Below, piece by piece: positions 32,905 to 45,691 of a DNA stretch of 64,000 nucleotides (positions are counted from its first letter, which is position 1; each line of letters begins with the position of its first letter). Where the stretch lies: NCBI GenBank assembly GCA_963576475.1, contig OY754964.1, positions 7,672,986-7,736,985 of the forward strand, in the 5' to 3' direction. The DNA comes from Molanna angustata. Lineage: Eukaryota > Arthropoda > Insecta > Trichoptera > Molannidae. The notes beneath the pieces were generated by a model that had not been told where the DNA came from, did not search any database, and saw nothing but the letters and a program-made list of their open reading frames with translations. Both the position numbers and the translations under genes were made by a program.

Positions 32905-35900
32905 AAATAAATAAATAATGAACGCTCGCAACGTATGGTAAACTAATTTAGTTTTAGTATTCTACAATTTTGTCACGCGATGGTGAGCTGACGAACGTTC
33001 GACATGTTATGATGCTGGTCACTGCCAAACTAAACTAGCAAGCTATATTTTTTTCATGCAATGAAGCGATTTGCGAAACGACGGCGATTACGCGAAGCAT
33101 GCGTTTTAAAACATCGTTACAATTTTAGCAGCATACGAATTATTACATAGCGCTCGTTATTTGTATTGTGTTCATAACAAGCTATATTTATCTGCTATCG
33201 TTATTTTTAGCAATAGCAGCCATAGTAGTTATTTTTCTGCCTGTCTTAACTACTCTTAACTAGAATGGAACTTTTGATGGTCGGATATTTCTTTGCGTCG
33301 AACAAAGACTTTTGTTCATCAGAATTTCGAAACGTAAAAACTTAATAATAAGTACATATAAGTACTTTATTTATCTGTAATTTAAATACAACTTACATCT
33401 CGAAAATCGATAAAATATGCTCCTTCTTCTCTCTACATTATGTGTTCATAAGCTAAAAACATACGCGGGAAACTTATGATGGCCTATTTTGACGTTTGGA
33501 CATTAATGAAGTTCTTTATATGCTTATTGCCTAAATAATGGTAAATATTATATTATTGAGAGCTAAAAGTGGGGGAACAAATACTGTACTTCATTGTAAA
33601 CGCGTACTTAATAAAATTCACTTGTGTCTCGCCGTGCGAAATTTAATCACTTATTTCTCTTTTTTTTCGCGTGGGACGAAAACAAATACCTCAGTAGGTG
33701 TTTTTTTCGTCGTGTTTGTACATTTAGGGACCGCACAACACTTATGCACTTTTGAATTGATTATAAATACACAAATCGTCTTAGAACACATATATTACAT
33801 ATAGTAGTGATATGCAGTTTACGATACCATGACGTCACCGTCAGGGTCGGCAGCCGCCATGATACTACAAGCTTTTTTTGGCGTAAATGTCAAATTTGAT
33901 TTTAAAATGGCGATTTTTGCTACTAAACCTTTATTTTATGTAGAAATGTATATATATTTGAAAACAGTGAATGCGTAAAAACATCGTGAGATAGTTTTTC
34001 AAAATTAGTCATCATGCCTATTATACAATGTAAATGTTTGTACTTGCGATGATTGATAGGTATAAAATTTTTTTTATAATTTGCAAGTTCCATTTGGTTA
34101 TAAGTATTTATAAGTATTATAAGTTCCATTTGATTTGATTTATAAGTATGTTTATACTCGTTGCTGAAGTATTGTATTATGATGCCATATAATGTTATTT
34201 GTTTGTTTCGTATTGTATTGTACAATGTTTTTTTTAAAAATTTAAAATACGAGTATGTTTATAATATTTATTATTATGTATGCCATGTTTCAATGTTTTA
34301 TAATTTTAATGTTTTATAATACTTTTTGTAGTATTACATAGTTAATATAATATAGTTTAGTTTATAGGACCAGTTTGTTGCTGTATTATATAGTTAATAT
34401 ATAATAAGGTTTTAATGTTTGATTATAGTTAGGTATTTTTACTACCGTATATTATAGTTTCAATGTTTCTATATTCTAGAACGTAAACGCTGTTTTATCG
34501 TATTATTTTAATGTTCGATCATGGTTTTATAGTTGTATAAGTATTTATAAAAAATAAAGTAAAATATTTTGTATTTATTTAAGTATAATATTTTGTAAAT
34601 ATTTTATATTAGTTTTAGCTATTTGTAGCTGCTCGATGTATCACGGCTTTTTATTTTTATTTATTTTCGATTGTATTTAAAAACAATGTTTATTTGTAGT
34701 TAGTTATTGTTTAAATTTGCTCTATATATTATAATATGATTAATGGTTTTAAATTTCCGTAACGTATGCTTGTTTGATATTGATTTGATAGTAATAGTTT
34801 AATATTATAGTTTTAGAAGCATTAGTTTAGTTTATTTTCAAACAATTATTTCGAAAAAATATTTTAAAAATATATTATAATGTTCGTTTGCGTACGTATT
34901 TTATTTTATTTAATTGTAATTGTATACAATTGTTTTATTCCTATAATTATATTTAGAATTAATATATATTTTATTTTAATGTTTAATTTATTATATTATT
35001 TGCTTTGCGTTGTTAATTTGTTCGATAAAGTGAGGTATAATATTATTTAATATTTCAGTAATGTTTTAAATTGTTGCTTGCTAGAGTTTTTGTGACCGCC
35101 CCTAAGGTTGTTGACTTTATTCTATTCACTTTCTAATTCCTTATCGCGGTTTCATGGGTTATTCGAGTTCATACGGCTATTCTTTTGTTTGGAGTTCATT
35201 TACCTTCGTTTTTTTATTACCGATCGGCGCGTTGTAACATTCTTGAACATGAAATATATATTTGGTTTACTGAATTTTTACATAGAAATATGCGTTTCAC
35301 GAATATAATAATTATTTAGCTATATGTTTCTAATTTTTAGTTTTTATGATATTATATTATTTGGCGATTAAGTAGTATTTCAATATTTTTAATTATGACG
35401 TTATTTAGCAAAAATATAATATAATGCGAAAATAAGTAATGCATAAATTACTATGCAATTTATTTTTAATTTTTTAGCATTTTATCGATTATGAAAAGAA
35501 GTAAAATATTTAGAATGACTTTAGGCTTTTAAGATGACTTTAGGTTTTTTAATAATATTATAATTTTTATACCTCTATTCGGCGTTTTGGTTCTCTGGCT
35601 TTTTGCTTTAGATTTTTATACCTTCGTCCTTTGTATTTATTTATTTATTTTCTGGTACTTTTGGTTTTTTTTTAGATAGCTTCTTTTTAAATTTGTTTCC
35701 TCTGCATTATTTTTGCGTCTCGTCAGACATGAAAAAAATATAAAGTACATATTAAACAGTTACATACATATTAAAAAACAATTGTAAATATGTTAAGTTA
35801 GGTGGAATTTGCGTATGAGCGTTTTTGAATTACTTTCGTAGATAATTTTTTGAAAATTAAGTTATGAAAGTACGTGATTTGTGCGTTTTTGAGCGTTTTT

Positions 35901-36260
35901 TGAGCGGGTACATTTATAATTAATTTTGATAAATTATAATATAAATGTATTTAATGTATTAGCTTGTAATACATGTGTTACCTGCTCGAGTGATTCCGTT
36001 CATCCAGACCTCGATGTTTAAGTATTAATTCCTGTTAAATCTTTTGTTTCTGTCGTGCAGTAAAATGTTAGGCAGTATATTAATGAACACGTATTATTGT
36101 TCTGTTTAATAAAACTATTGATTTTACGTTAAAAAGGCACAATAGGTTGTGATAGGCTTACCAGATTTTTTTACCACAGTATAACAATTGAAATTATGAG
36201 CACAAAATAAAAGTACCTGAGTTTTTTAAACGATTTCGGAATTTTACCAGTTTCTGAAGA
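32905..36260. other. Long AT-rich gene-free stretch
   Basis: More than 3 kb of AT-rich DNA with many low-complexity TTTTAAT/TATTTA runs. No exon, RNA gene or transposon domain is recognised. Short ORFs (for example 33538-33804, 35108-35308) are low-complexity and unsupported. Confidence 0.5.
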
Positions 36261-36263
36261 TAT

Positions 36264-36535
36264 GTGTGTGTTCAGAGACACGTTCGGTGGTCACCAGTTT
36301 TGGACTGGTGGGTGTTCAGAGACACGATCGGGAGTCACCAGTTTTGGGACTGTTTAGAAGGTATGTTCAGACACGTTCGGGTCACCAGTTTTGGACTGGT
36401 GGGTGTTCAGAGACACGATCGGGAGTCACCAGTTTTGGGACTGTTTAGAAGGTATGTTCAGACACGTTCGGGTCACCAGTTTTGGACTGGTGGGTGTTCA
36501 GAGACACGATCGGGACTCACCAGTTTTGGGGTTAA
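36264..36535. repeat. GC-richer minisatellite of ~91 bp built from two ~45-bp halves
   Basis: GTGTTCAGAGACACG...TCACCAGTTTTGG recurs about three times. Alternate halves read GACTGGTGG and GGGACTGTTTAGAAGG. The apparent 101-codon ORF is a repeat artefact. Confidence 0.9.
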
Positions 36536-36721
36536 AAAAAAGGTATTTGTAGTATGTAGAGCTTACTAAAGTGCCAGAGTGGTCACTTGGTTGGAAGCGA
36601 TTGCATACCAGCGTGAGCTGGTATACACGCCTGTAATTGAGGTGGTAAGGTCGGTCAGTTGGACGTGTAGGTATTACCTGTTTGTCCGCCTTCAGCTACA
36701 TACAACCCAAATGATATCTCA

Positions 36722-37186
36722 ACCGCTTGGTTCGAACCTGGAGGCCGTCTGTTCGGAGAGTCCCGACAGCTGAGCCACAGATTGATCGACCAAGCAACTG
36801 CGATACCGTATACAATAGATTAAATATTATTATCAAATATTACTCAGGTAGGAATGGTTGACAGATTGAAAGATATAACAGGAAATTGAACTTACTCTTT
36901 TATTTATCAAGTTGATGATTACAATTGGTGCTTACTAATATTACTTGGTACAGAAATGTCGAGTTATTATTTAATGAATATAAATGTAAATTTGAAACGC
37001 GGACGATTTGAACGACGACGAGCGGTCGGGCAGCGTGATGCCTAGCCTCGAGATCTGGATAAGCGGAATGGTCTGGGCGCGCTGTGCTTCCCCTTAAATA
37101 GGAGACGGGCTGTGAATACGGCGCAGGGCAAGATGGCGCCTGCCGGTGTAACTCAGCTACGCGGCGCAATCGGCGGTTGCGCCACA
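36722..37186 (-). repeat. 465-bp LTR-like unit with a tRNA-like end, copy 3
   Basis: Near-perfect match to 1799-2263 in the same orientation, with different flanks. One visible change is G for T in the GCAAGATGG segment. It confirms the unit's boundaries. Confidence 0.8.
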
Positions 37187-37430
37187 CTAGTTTTAAGTTA
37201 TTTTTAATTACTAAAAAGTGATATGTAGTGTAAGTGTTTCCTCTACAGTCCCGTTACGAGAGCAGCATTTTGGTAAGATCTTTCCAGTTATGTATATATT
37301 ATTTGACCATGCCTGTATGTGTATGTATTTGTCTTTTCAGGCACATCGCAGCCGATTATATTTTATTAGATTTTTATTTTCAGGGGCAGAGTTAAATGTT
37401 TATTTTTATTTTTTTTCAGCCTCTTTAGTT

Positions 37431-37652
37431 ATCAATTTTGCGTCCCAACATGGGACTAATATATTTCTTCCCAGCCTCCTTATATCAATTTTGCTTCCCA
37501 ACGTGGGACGAGTATTTTTCTCCGCCTTCTCTCTTGATATCAATTTGGCTCCCAACGTGGGACAAGTACTCTTCTCCGCCTTTCTCTAGATATCAATTTT
37601 GCGTCCCAACGTGGGACGAGTATTTTTCTCCGCTTCTCTCTAGATATCAAGG
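37431..37652. repeat. Four 54-bp units with a PBS-like CCCAACGTGGGAC core
   Basis: GCGTCCCAACGTGGGACGAG or close variants place CCC at 37444, 37497, 37551 and 37605. Each is followed by a pyrimidine-rich CTCCGCC(T)TCTCTC stretch and ATATCAATTT. The core resembles the tRNA-Lys primer sites of many LTR retroelements and is itself a near-palindrome. Confidence 0.8.
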
Positions 37653-39029
37653 TACTGTATAAAACAAGGAAGAGCGTGGAAAAACTAAATTAACACTGGT
37701 TAAACAATTTAATATAGTGGGGAAGAAAGAATGTGCCGCGAGTAAGAAATTGCTTGTTATTTTTAAAATTGGTAGAGAGATCGAACGATAGTGATTATTA
37801 CTAAAAAATCACATTAGGTCCTGATGAAAAGTTGAATACAAAAAAAAATGCCGCTGAAAAGAAAAATGTTTAAGCTGGTATGTCTCTCAAAAGGCAAAAT
37901 ACTTAATAAAAACCCCGTATGTAGGCAGATCTGAAAGAAACTTATTTGCTTTTATAAAATCACTTCTCTAATAAATAACATCCTGCGGCCGCTGAGAGGC
38001 GCTAGTCTGACTTTCAATTATCAAACAAACAAAACGGTTCAACACGCGTTTGTTTATTTTATTTATGGCAAAGATGAAACCCAGGGAGCGACTGTCTGAA
38101 AAAAAACAAATGTGAGACCCCGCGCTAATGGAACAGAGAAAAGTGGGGGTTAACTAATCCACCAATTTACACGCGCCGAGCTCGCTGAGGAGCTAAAAAG
38201 GAAAATAAAGGTGAAAACTAACATTTTTAGAATATTTTAATGGCTTTACTATGGGCTACTTAGTTTGAAAACAACAGATTGTTTAAATATATTAGCAAGG
38301 CCTGGAGACCCGTGAAAGAAGAAGCACGCAGTTCTGCGGCCTTTCATGTGGTTTCTCATAACTTCTGCTTCTGGAAGAAGAGAGACGCCTGTCATCAATA
38401 GCCCCGACGGTGGTTCCAATCTCAAAGGTACTGTTATATATGAATCGAAGTGAGGCTTTTTTTCCACGGGACTTTTGACAACAAGGTAGGCAGACCACAT
38501 CGTTTTTCTATGGAGAATAACGACTAATGTGAATTGTTTTCGGATTTATTTGTCGAAAATTACGCTCTGTTCATTAAGATTTAGAGAACAGTTATCTAGG
38601 AAGCGTTGAAATATATGGAAAACTGAAATATGTTGCCAACCAAAACGTCAAACGCGCGATATTCTATGACTCACTTTTTGCACGGAGTATTACATATATG
38701 AAAATCTATGGGTTGTTTACATAGAATAGAGATTGAGAGAAATATCATAGAATAGAGATTTTATTGATATATTCAATAATTCCAATATATTGGTAATTTG
38801 TTAAGACAAACTCCAACAATCTTTTACGATTTTTCTCCGAATATTGCGTATTTATTTTACTTTTAATACTTTTCTATAAAATCGATTCTATATCAATTTT
38901 TTTCATATTTTTGTATTTTGATTTCTGCTTGATAAGTATAGTATTCATTAGATTAGTGTAGAAGTTTATTCAAAGTTTTCGTCAATTTCGGCATTAGCGA
39001 TCAAATTATTGTAAAACTCATTCTTCACT
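37653..39029. other. Intergenic DNA upstream of sds22
   Basis: Contains a GC-richer patch around 37985-38210 without recognised identity. The final ~100 bp before 39030 should hold the sds22 5' UTR and promoter, but no TATA box stands out. Confidence 0.4.
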
Positions 39030-42000
39030 ATGGAAGCAATAGATATTAAAAACGGTATGTCTGGAGATCAAAAAGTCAATAAAATCGAAGAGCTTGCAGA
39101 TATTTCTAAAATGGAAATTGAAAATTCTAACATGTGTGAGCTTGAAGGTGGTCATAAGAAATCCCTCACTGTCAACGAGTTGGGTAAAAAGGACGAAAAA
39201 CTGGATGAAAAATCAACTCAAGAAATTGTGGTCGTTGACGTAAATTCACTGGAATTAGATTTGAATCATGGACGAATTGGAAAGATTGAAAACCTAGAGC
39301 CTTTGCAATGCATTGAAAAGTAAGCAAAATATTTATTTCTCTTAACAATGCTCCAACCTATTTTTTTGTTGATGGATATTTTATGATTTTAGAGACATTG
39401 CATTTTTCAACGAAATCCATAGTCTGTGCATTATAATTGCAGTAATACATCTAACATTCTGAAAAAAGAAATAGTCCAACTGTTGACTTGTTCAAAAGAA
39501 TTTATTTCTCTTAACATATCGACAAAGTATCAAGCCAAGATAAACATTGGTGTAATTACTAATTTCAAGTTGGGAAGGATGGGATGGGAAGTCAGAATAA
39601 TAGAAGAGCATGTATGATGCGATATATGGACATAAACAAGGCAAAAAATGTATGTCAAGATAGAAGAGTCTGGCGTTTGTTTCTCTCTGCGTACCCTAAA
39701 TAGGGAAACGGCGTAATGGTATGAGATGAGAAATTAAAGTTCAACATTATAATGTTGATTTTAATTTGCTTTCTCTTAGCAAAAATTTTAAATCAAACAT
39801 TCAAATTCAATCAATATTGATGTGCATATGAATTATTTTTTTTTGCAGACTTTATTTAAGATGGAATCTTATAAAGAAAATAGAAAACTTGGATACACTT
39901 GTAACACTGGTTGAACTGGAACTCTACGATAATCAAATAACATGTATTGAGAATTTGGATTCTTTAGTTAAATTAGAGTAAGTATATTTCAGTCTAGATT
40001 ATTTTGTGGAGCGAACTCTTGAGACCTAGGTTTTAATTATTCTCACTGTAAAAATTACTTATCAACCTTGATTTGTGAGGGACTTGCATCATAAATCTCC
40101 AAAATTAGACAAAATTGGGTGCGTGTTGAATTTATATCTGACATGGATGCTTGAGAAGCATTTGAAACTGCATTTGTTAACATTACATTTTATTAAGTTT
40201 TGGTTTTATGACAAAACATTTTCATGAAGATGTTTGTTTGCCGACCGCTGTGGCAGAGTTGGTAAGCAGTTTGGCTTCTGCGCGGGTGTCCTAGGTTCAA
40301 TTCCCAGAAGAGGAGAAATTTATTTCAATTCATTTCTCATATAATTCTTGCTTCTCTGGGCTGGAAACATTGTTTAGTTTGTAGAAATCGTCATATGGCA
40401 ATAAACTTGCGACTTGCGCAGGATGCAAAGAAGAATATTATTATTAAAAAATTTATTCATCTTATTGTGACCATTGTGTTTCTTATAATCTTCTTTAAAA
40501 TCAGCCTTAAATAACTACTTATCATTTTTGATAAAGTTTATGTCAGTAGAGCCGAAGCTAGAATCTATTTAAAGAATTACTGGGAAATCAGGCACCTAAA
40601 AGGTTTCAACCTGTCATCGATCCAATGTTTGGGTATATACAGGGTGGGCCAAAATTTTTGCAAATAGTAACACTTGATTTCTCAAAAACCGTTAGAGGGA
40701 GGGGCGCGCGGGTGGCGGGGAATTGTGCGCCGCTTCATGCAATTTGGGTGTAGTTTAAGGTCCAAATGCAAAATTCGCCGCAGACTAGTTCTTGGTATTG
40801 CCATAGCCGCCGCACGCTTACGCATAGATGATTCTGGATCGTTAATTACGGAAATTTCAACCTCCCGAATGTTCTCTTCGCTTCTTCTTGAACGTGGCCG
40901 CCCTGTTTGTTTAATATTCGTTGTCCCAAGCTTTAATTCAATTAACACTTGGACACTCACTTACACGGCGTAATCCGTATTCAACTATAAATAGGCGTCG
41001 TACAGTAACGTAGGAGTCGATGTTTTTGTAAAATTGTTTCACACAAAAAGCACGCTGTAGTGCCGTGAAGCGCTCCATCGTGACTATAATTACATGAAGC
41101 GGCCCACAATTCCCCGCCACCCGCGCGTCCCTCCCTCTAACGGTTTTTGAGAAATCAAGTGTTGCTATTTGCAAAAAATTTTGGCCCATCCTGTATAATA
41201 TGATATCATAAATTATTCAATTTACTTAACATTTGATTAATTATAATTTTCAGAATTTTGGATTTGTCCTTCAACAGAATAAAAGAAGTGAGCGGTTTGG
41301 AAAAACTGGGAAATCTTCGAAAGTTGTACTTGAGTTCAAATAAGATATGCGAAATTGACAATGTTAACCATCTTGCAAAGCTGGAATTGTTGGAGCTTGG
41401 TGACAACAAAATCAGGGTTGGTAAACTAATTATGTACCTCAATTAAAGTATATTAGAAAATTCATAAATTTTTTATCTAAAAATATCATTTTTTTTCTAA
41501 GCCGCTCAGTGAGAATTTTTCATTTATTTAAATTTATTTTTGATAAAATAAATCGCAAATTAAAAATCTTGTGATGAAAAAGCAACATGGAGGACACAAT
41601 GGATTATAATAGTGTATTCAATTTATAGAAAAAATTTATCCACCACTGGGTGTAACTGTGCGTATGTTCAATTATAAATTTTTATTTCTATTTATACAGG
41701 AAATAAAAAATCTCGACGGTTTGAAAAACCTACAGCAGTTGTATCTGGCGAAAAACAAAATTTCCAAAATTCAGAATTTGGATGACCTTCCTCTCCTGGA
41801 GTGTCTCAGCTTGCAAAACAATCGTCTGGAGAAGATTGAAAACTTGGATCACTTGAGGCGTTTGGATCAGTTGTATTTGTCGGAAAATTTGATTACACAA
41901 ATTGAAAATTTGGAAAACAACACGTGCATAACAACATTAGATCTTGCAATGAATAAAATCACTGTTATTGAGAATGTTCGACATCTTACTTGTCTTGAAG

Positions 42001-43497
42001 AGTTTTGGGTAAATATTATTTAATATTTAACATGTTTTGTAATTTCTCATCAATAATACCAATGTGGCAAACTTATTGCCGGGAAGCAATATCTGCCAGT
42101 TATCCACCCTATTAAATACAATATAGCAGGAACAGGAAAAACACAAAAATTAAATGTAGAAAATTATTCAAATAGTACAAATTTAGATGGGTCAGTGCCA
42201 GAGCAACTACGGCGCTGGATTAGTGATCCAGATGATGCAAATTAAATTTTGTTCAACTATATAGCACAAGCATTTATGATTAATTTAGGGTATGTATGAA
42301 AATGTACATAATGATGTTCTTGTAACAAGTACATGTTCATTTTTTTGTCATGTTGACACCTAAGAATAAGAGGGTTCCAACTGACCTAATCTATAATACG
42401 AAACAACAAAAATATTGTAAAGTGGGTTAGTTTTTATTTTATGAAAATAATAAGGTTCCACCTGTAATATGTTCAATATGAGTCATTGAAACTTCGATCC
42501 CATTTTTCTCAGCTTTTTGATTTTAGCAGATGGAACCTTCTCATTCTCAGGTGTCCATATGATAATATATTATTATTGTATGTAGGTGATTCTTATTTCG
42601 TTTAAAGAATTAGGAAATTTTCGTTCTGTGCCATGTCAGGTCTCCTCGACGTCGGTTAACTAACCGGAACAACTTCTCCTCTCTGTAGACTCCTGTCCGT
42701 TTCCTGATATTCTTAGCCAAGACATCTGCCTCCTATCCACACCGCAACTACCCTCATTTTTTCCTTTCATGATGAGGTTTAGTAGACCGTATTTATTGTT
42801 ATGGAGCACCAGCTCTTAGCAACACTTTTTTGATTCTAGTTATTTAGGTAGATTTTATATTGTACATCGGTGAAAAATTTGTAGGTAGGAATTACCTTAC
42901 CTTGATAGTCTACGTAAAATTCACTCCACTATATTTACAGCGTAGATTTTATGTGGTTTACACTTCACAAAAGTTGACTTTTAAGCAGATTTAATATGAA
43001 AAATATTTAGATTACAATAGCAAGAAAATAATTTTATATCACATCTTCTTTAAATTTAGGCAGGTGAATATTCTTCATTTTCAAGCCAAGGCAATAGGAT
43101 AGGAAAAAAGGGTAGAAAAGGATTAATGTGTATGTGTCTGATATGCACCTAACATTGCTTAACCATAAATAATTATTTTTGAGTAATTCTGGGTCATTTC
43201 AACCAGTACATGGCACCCACCAACCAAATTTTACCAAAACTTAATTCTCCAAGGATAATTTTTTGACAATTTGTGATTTGATGCTTTATTTTTCTTAAAT
43301 TTAAATCAAATTGTATTTTGTAGCTGAACGATAACCAAATATCGGAATGGAACAGTGTGGAGTATTTGAAAGACAACAGGAAGATTTCCACCATATACCT
43401 TTACAAGAATCCAATCGCTGAAGATCCAGCTTATCGCAGGAAACTGAAGATGATGTTGCCATCTCTACAACAGATTGATGCAACGCTTTGTAGGTAA
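39030..43497 (+). CDS. sds22: Protein phosphatase 1 regulatory subunit sds22 (PPP1R7), five coding exons
   Basis: Coding exons by splice signals and frame: 39030-39319, 39849-39977, 41254-41416, 41700-42008 and 43324-43497, giving about 354 aa; the human protein is of similar length. An acidic, disordered ~95-residue head is followed by about eleven 22-residue SDS22-type leucine-rich repeats (for example LYLAKNKISKIQNLDDLPLL) and an LRR cap (NPIAEDPAYRRKLKMMLP, then QQIDATLC). It binds the catalytic subunit of protein phosphatase 1 in nucleus and cytoplasm and guides mitotic and epithelial functions. The ATG sits in CACTATGG. I prefer the stop TAA at 43495-43497, supported by clustered AATAAA signals near 43633-43646. 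An alternative is splicing at GTAAAT (43494) to an exon at 44069-44099 ending DQSFANTTE. Introns hold several mobile elements. Confidence 0.93.
39476..39740. repeat. Repeat fragments in sds22 intron 1
   Basis: 39476-39545 resembles 52098-52170 (AATTTATTTCTCTTAACATAT, GACAAAGTAT). GAGTCTGGCGTTTGTTTCTC near 39667 resembles the reverse complement of about 19880-19910. Both look like old transposon fragments. Confidence 0.55.
40241..40450 (+). mobile_element. tRNA-derived SINE in sds22 intron 2
   Basis: tRNA-like head with A box TGTGGCAGAGTTGG and B box GGTTCAATTCC, then the body GCTTCTCTGGGCTGGAAACA, ending before GCAAAGAAGAATATTATTATT. Same family as 47539-47755. Sense orientation to sds22. 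Confidence 0.85.
40636..41197 (-). mobile_element. Mariner-derived deletion element with ~105-bp TIRs
   Basis: Ends read TATACAGG(G/A)TGGGCCAAAA on both strands. The inverted repeats stay nearly identical for about 105 bp. TA sits at both borders as expected for Tc1/mariner. The 350-bp interior holds only the start of a transposase. It lies in sds22 intron 2, antisense. Confidence 0.88.
40740..41078 (-). pseudogene. N-terminal remnant of a mariner-type transposase
   Basis: From ATG at 41078 (minus) the reading gives MERFTALQRAFCVKQFYKN and RRLFIVEYGLRR. After a frame change near 40940-40960 it continues KQTGRPRSRRSEENIREVE, then RTSLRRILHLDLKLHP, and runs into the TIR. These are the paired helix-turn-helix DNA-binding parts of mariner-like transposases, with the GRPR linker. 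The catalytic D,D,D domain is gone. The element could only move with a transposase supplied by a relative. Confidence 0.8.
42009..43323. other. sds22 intron 4
   Basis: About 1.3 kb. A GC-richer patch around 42640-42790 looks like a foreign fragment but was not identified. No other exon is seen. Confidence 0.4.
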
Positions 43498-43632
43498 ATC
43501 AAAACACATTATAAAAGCATAATTTTTATTAAATATATTTTTATTTTTTCAAAATGATTCTTTTTCATGTTGAAATGAAATACCATTGCGTTGTGAAGCT
43601 AAGTGTTCCAAATATAAAATATACATAGTTTA

Positions 43633-43646
43633 AATAAATAAATAAA
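43633..43646 (+). terminator. Polyadenylation signals for sds22
   Basis: Overlapping AATAAA hexamers in TTAAATAAATAAATAAAA, about 140 bp after the preferred stop. A further AATAAA at 44178-44183 would serve the alternative last exon. Confidence 0.55.
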
Positions 43647-44099
43647 AAATTAGATTTTTTATTTCATCACATAACCCTAAAACACATACATAAATATGAT
43701 TTTTGTCATTTAAAATGTAGTTCAGCATTTTTTGACAATTTTAACATTATTGCAATGTTATGTGGAATATGAATATGGTAGTAATGCGAAAGGCAACTGT
43801 AAAATTTTAATGAACATGTCTATATTACAGGTAAAGTTTAAATAGAAAATTTTGTTAACTCAAATTGAAAATTTTAGATGGAATGTCTAACCATGTAAAA
43901 ATCATGACATTGTAAGTCTAATGTATCTCTAACAATGTGTATTTTCCACATGATTTTTCATAATAAGCAATAATGCTAATAAGGTTATGCGATGTAATAA
44001 TCAAACATTATAAATATTATATTATTTCTAATAGAAAATATATTATAATTTTTTTTCAATTTTTCTAGTGACCAAAGTTTTGCCAATACAACCGAATAG

Positions 44100-45690
44100 A
44101 AAATTGATTCAATCTTGGAATGAGTAACTTCTAATTAACAGGATATTTTTAAAACATATGTCGGAAACACATGTATAAATAAATCCTTTAGTTTATTCAA
44201 TGTAGGGTATATTGAAATAGTTGAGAATGTAATTCATATGTATTGGAATAGTCTGTACAATTCATACATGCCATCATTCCATGGTAACCTTAAGAAGAGA
44301 AATATAAGCTCACGTTTATTTGCATCATATCATGCAGGCTCTTTACATTTCATTATTAAATATCATTCATAAGATCATGCCTTCCTTTCTTAGGGACCCT
44401 TGTCTTACAACTCCATCCGTTTCATTGTTATACATTTTTTTGCTGTTCATCACTTTTTTTTTAAATATTCAAAACTACACCGTTTTCGTTACATAAAATC
44501 CTTCTTTATTCTATAATTTATTGTTCAGTTTCACATTTTTTTGATATCATTGTATACAAAATGGTTAACACTGCAATTGCACTATGAATGTCAATTTTCA
44601 GTTCCTATGAAATGGATTATTCATTCGTGTAGCCTTACTCTTGATTTTCAAATCTGCGGCCTTACTCTCCACTGCAAATCCCATTCCAATACTATTTTAT
44701 TCGCTAAAAAACTACCTCTGTAACAGAGAATAATGCTGTAGGTACTTTTTAATCCTAATAGTTGATAATTTGAATGTACGCAGGCGACAGGTTAGTAAGA
44801 TCTAAATGAAAAGTTAAAATTGGGATAAGAGTAAGGCTACTGATCCCAATTTAGAATTTTCACTAAGAACCTATATCTATAATGCATTATAAGGCAGTAG
44901 GTAGGTATGTTTCAATCACTTGTAATTTGAATGTTCGTAGGCGACAGGTATTTAACATCTTAGCGAAAATTGGGATCTGATATGAGTGTCAAGAGTAGAG
45001 CTGCAGGACTATGTTTTCTGGTCACTCTATTTTTTTTACCATAACTTTTCTTTCAATATATTTATCGGGCCTTCTGTCATTCATTCTCTACTTTTTTGTT
45101 ACATTTTAAGTTGTTCTGTTAAAATTTAATAATTCACGTGTTTATTAATTTATTCAATGTTGTTGGTAAAACTTTACTATTTGGATTTTTTGTGTGAATT
45201 TTTACAGTGGTTATTTAAATATGATTAGTGTTACAATTGAAACCAGCTTTAGAGGCCATTGCTGATATTTTGTTATATTTATCCTTTTTGAGTCTAAATA
45301 TTCAAATCATAGTAAATTATATTTAATTTTATTTAACAAAGCAGAATATATAATTCCTACAGATGAATACTGTATCGAAATTTTTTTGTTGTCAGTTATT
45401 TTATATAAAATAAAAATTAAGAAATTTAAATCTTACAATGGTGTGAATATATTTCTTTTCATCGATTGAATAATTCGATTTTTTTCAATATATTACATTC
45501 AGAACCTTATTGAAATAATTCCATTGTTTATTCGTTTATTTTGCTTATGTGACTTGAAGATAAAATTAAAATTTGGAACAATTACACAAATATACGCTGC
45601 CTATAGGGTTTACACAAATCTAAATATAATAGACTAAATTAAGACATGCTCTTTTTATGCTATTGTATTGTCTGATATTCTACTTTTAAG
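44100..45690. other. AT-rich intergenic DNA
   Basis: Two related ~60-bp segments (GTACGCAGGCGACAGGT near 44775 and TTCGTAGGCGACAGGT near 44933) lie in loose repeats. No gene is recognised. Confidence 0.4.
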
Positions 45691-45691
45691 C

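Noticed and set aside
36264..36569. 101-codon and 60-codon ORFs
   Set aside because: They are translations of the 91-bp minisatellite in two frames and have no domain.
38249..38500. 83-codon minus-strand ORF upstream of sds22
   Set aside because: Two overlapping frames are equally open and neither resembles a known protein.
40241..40320. Genuine tRNA gene
   Set aside because: A and B boxes are present, but the sequence continues into the shared SINE body and recurs at 47539; the acceptor stem does not pair well.
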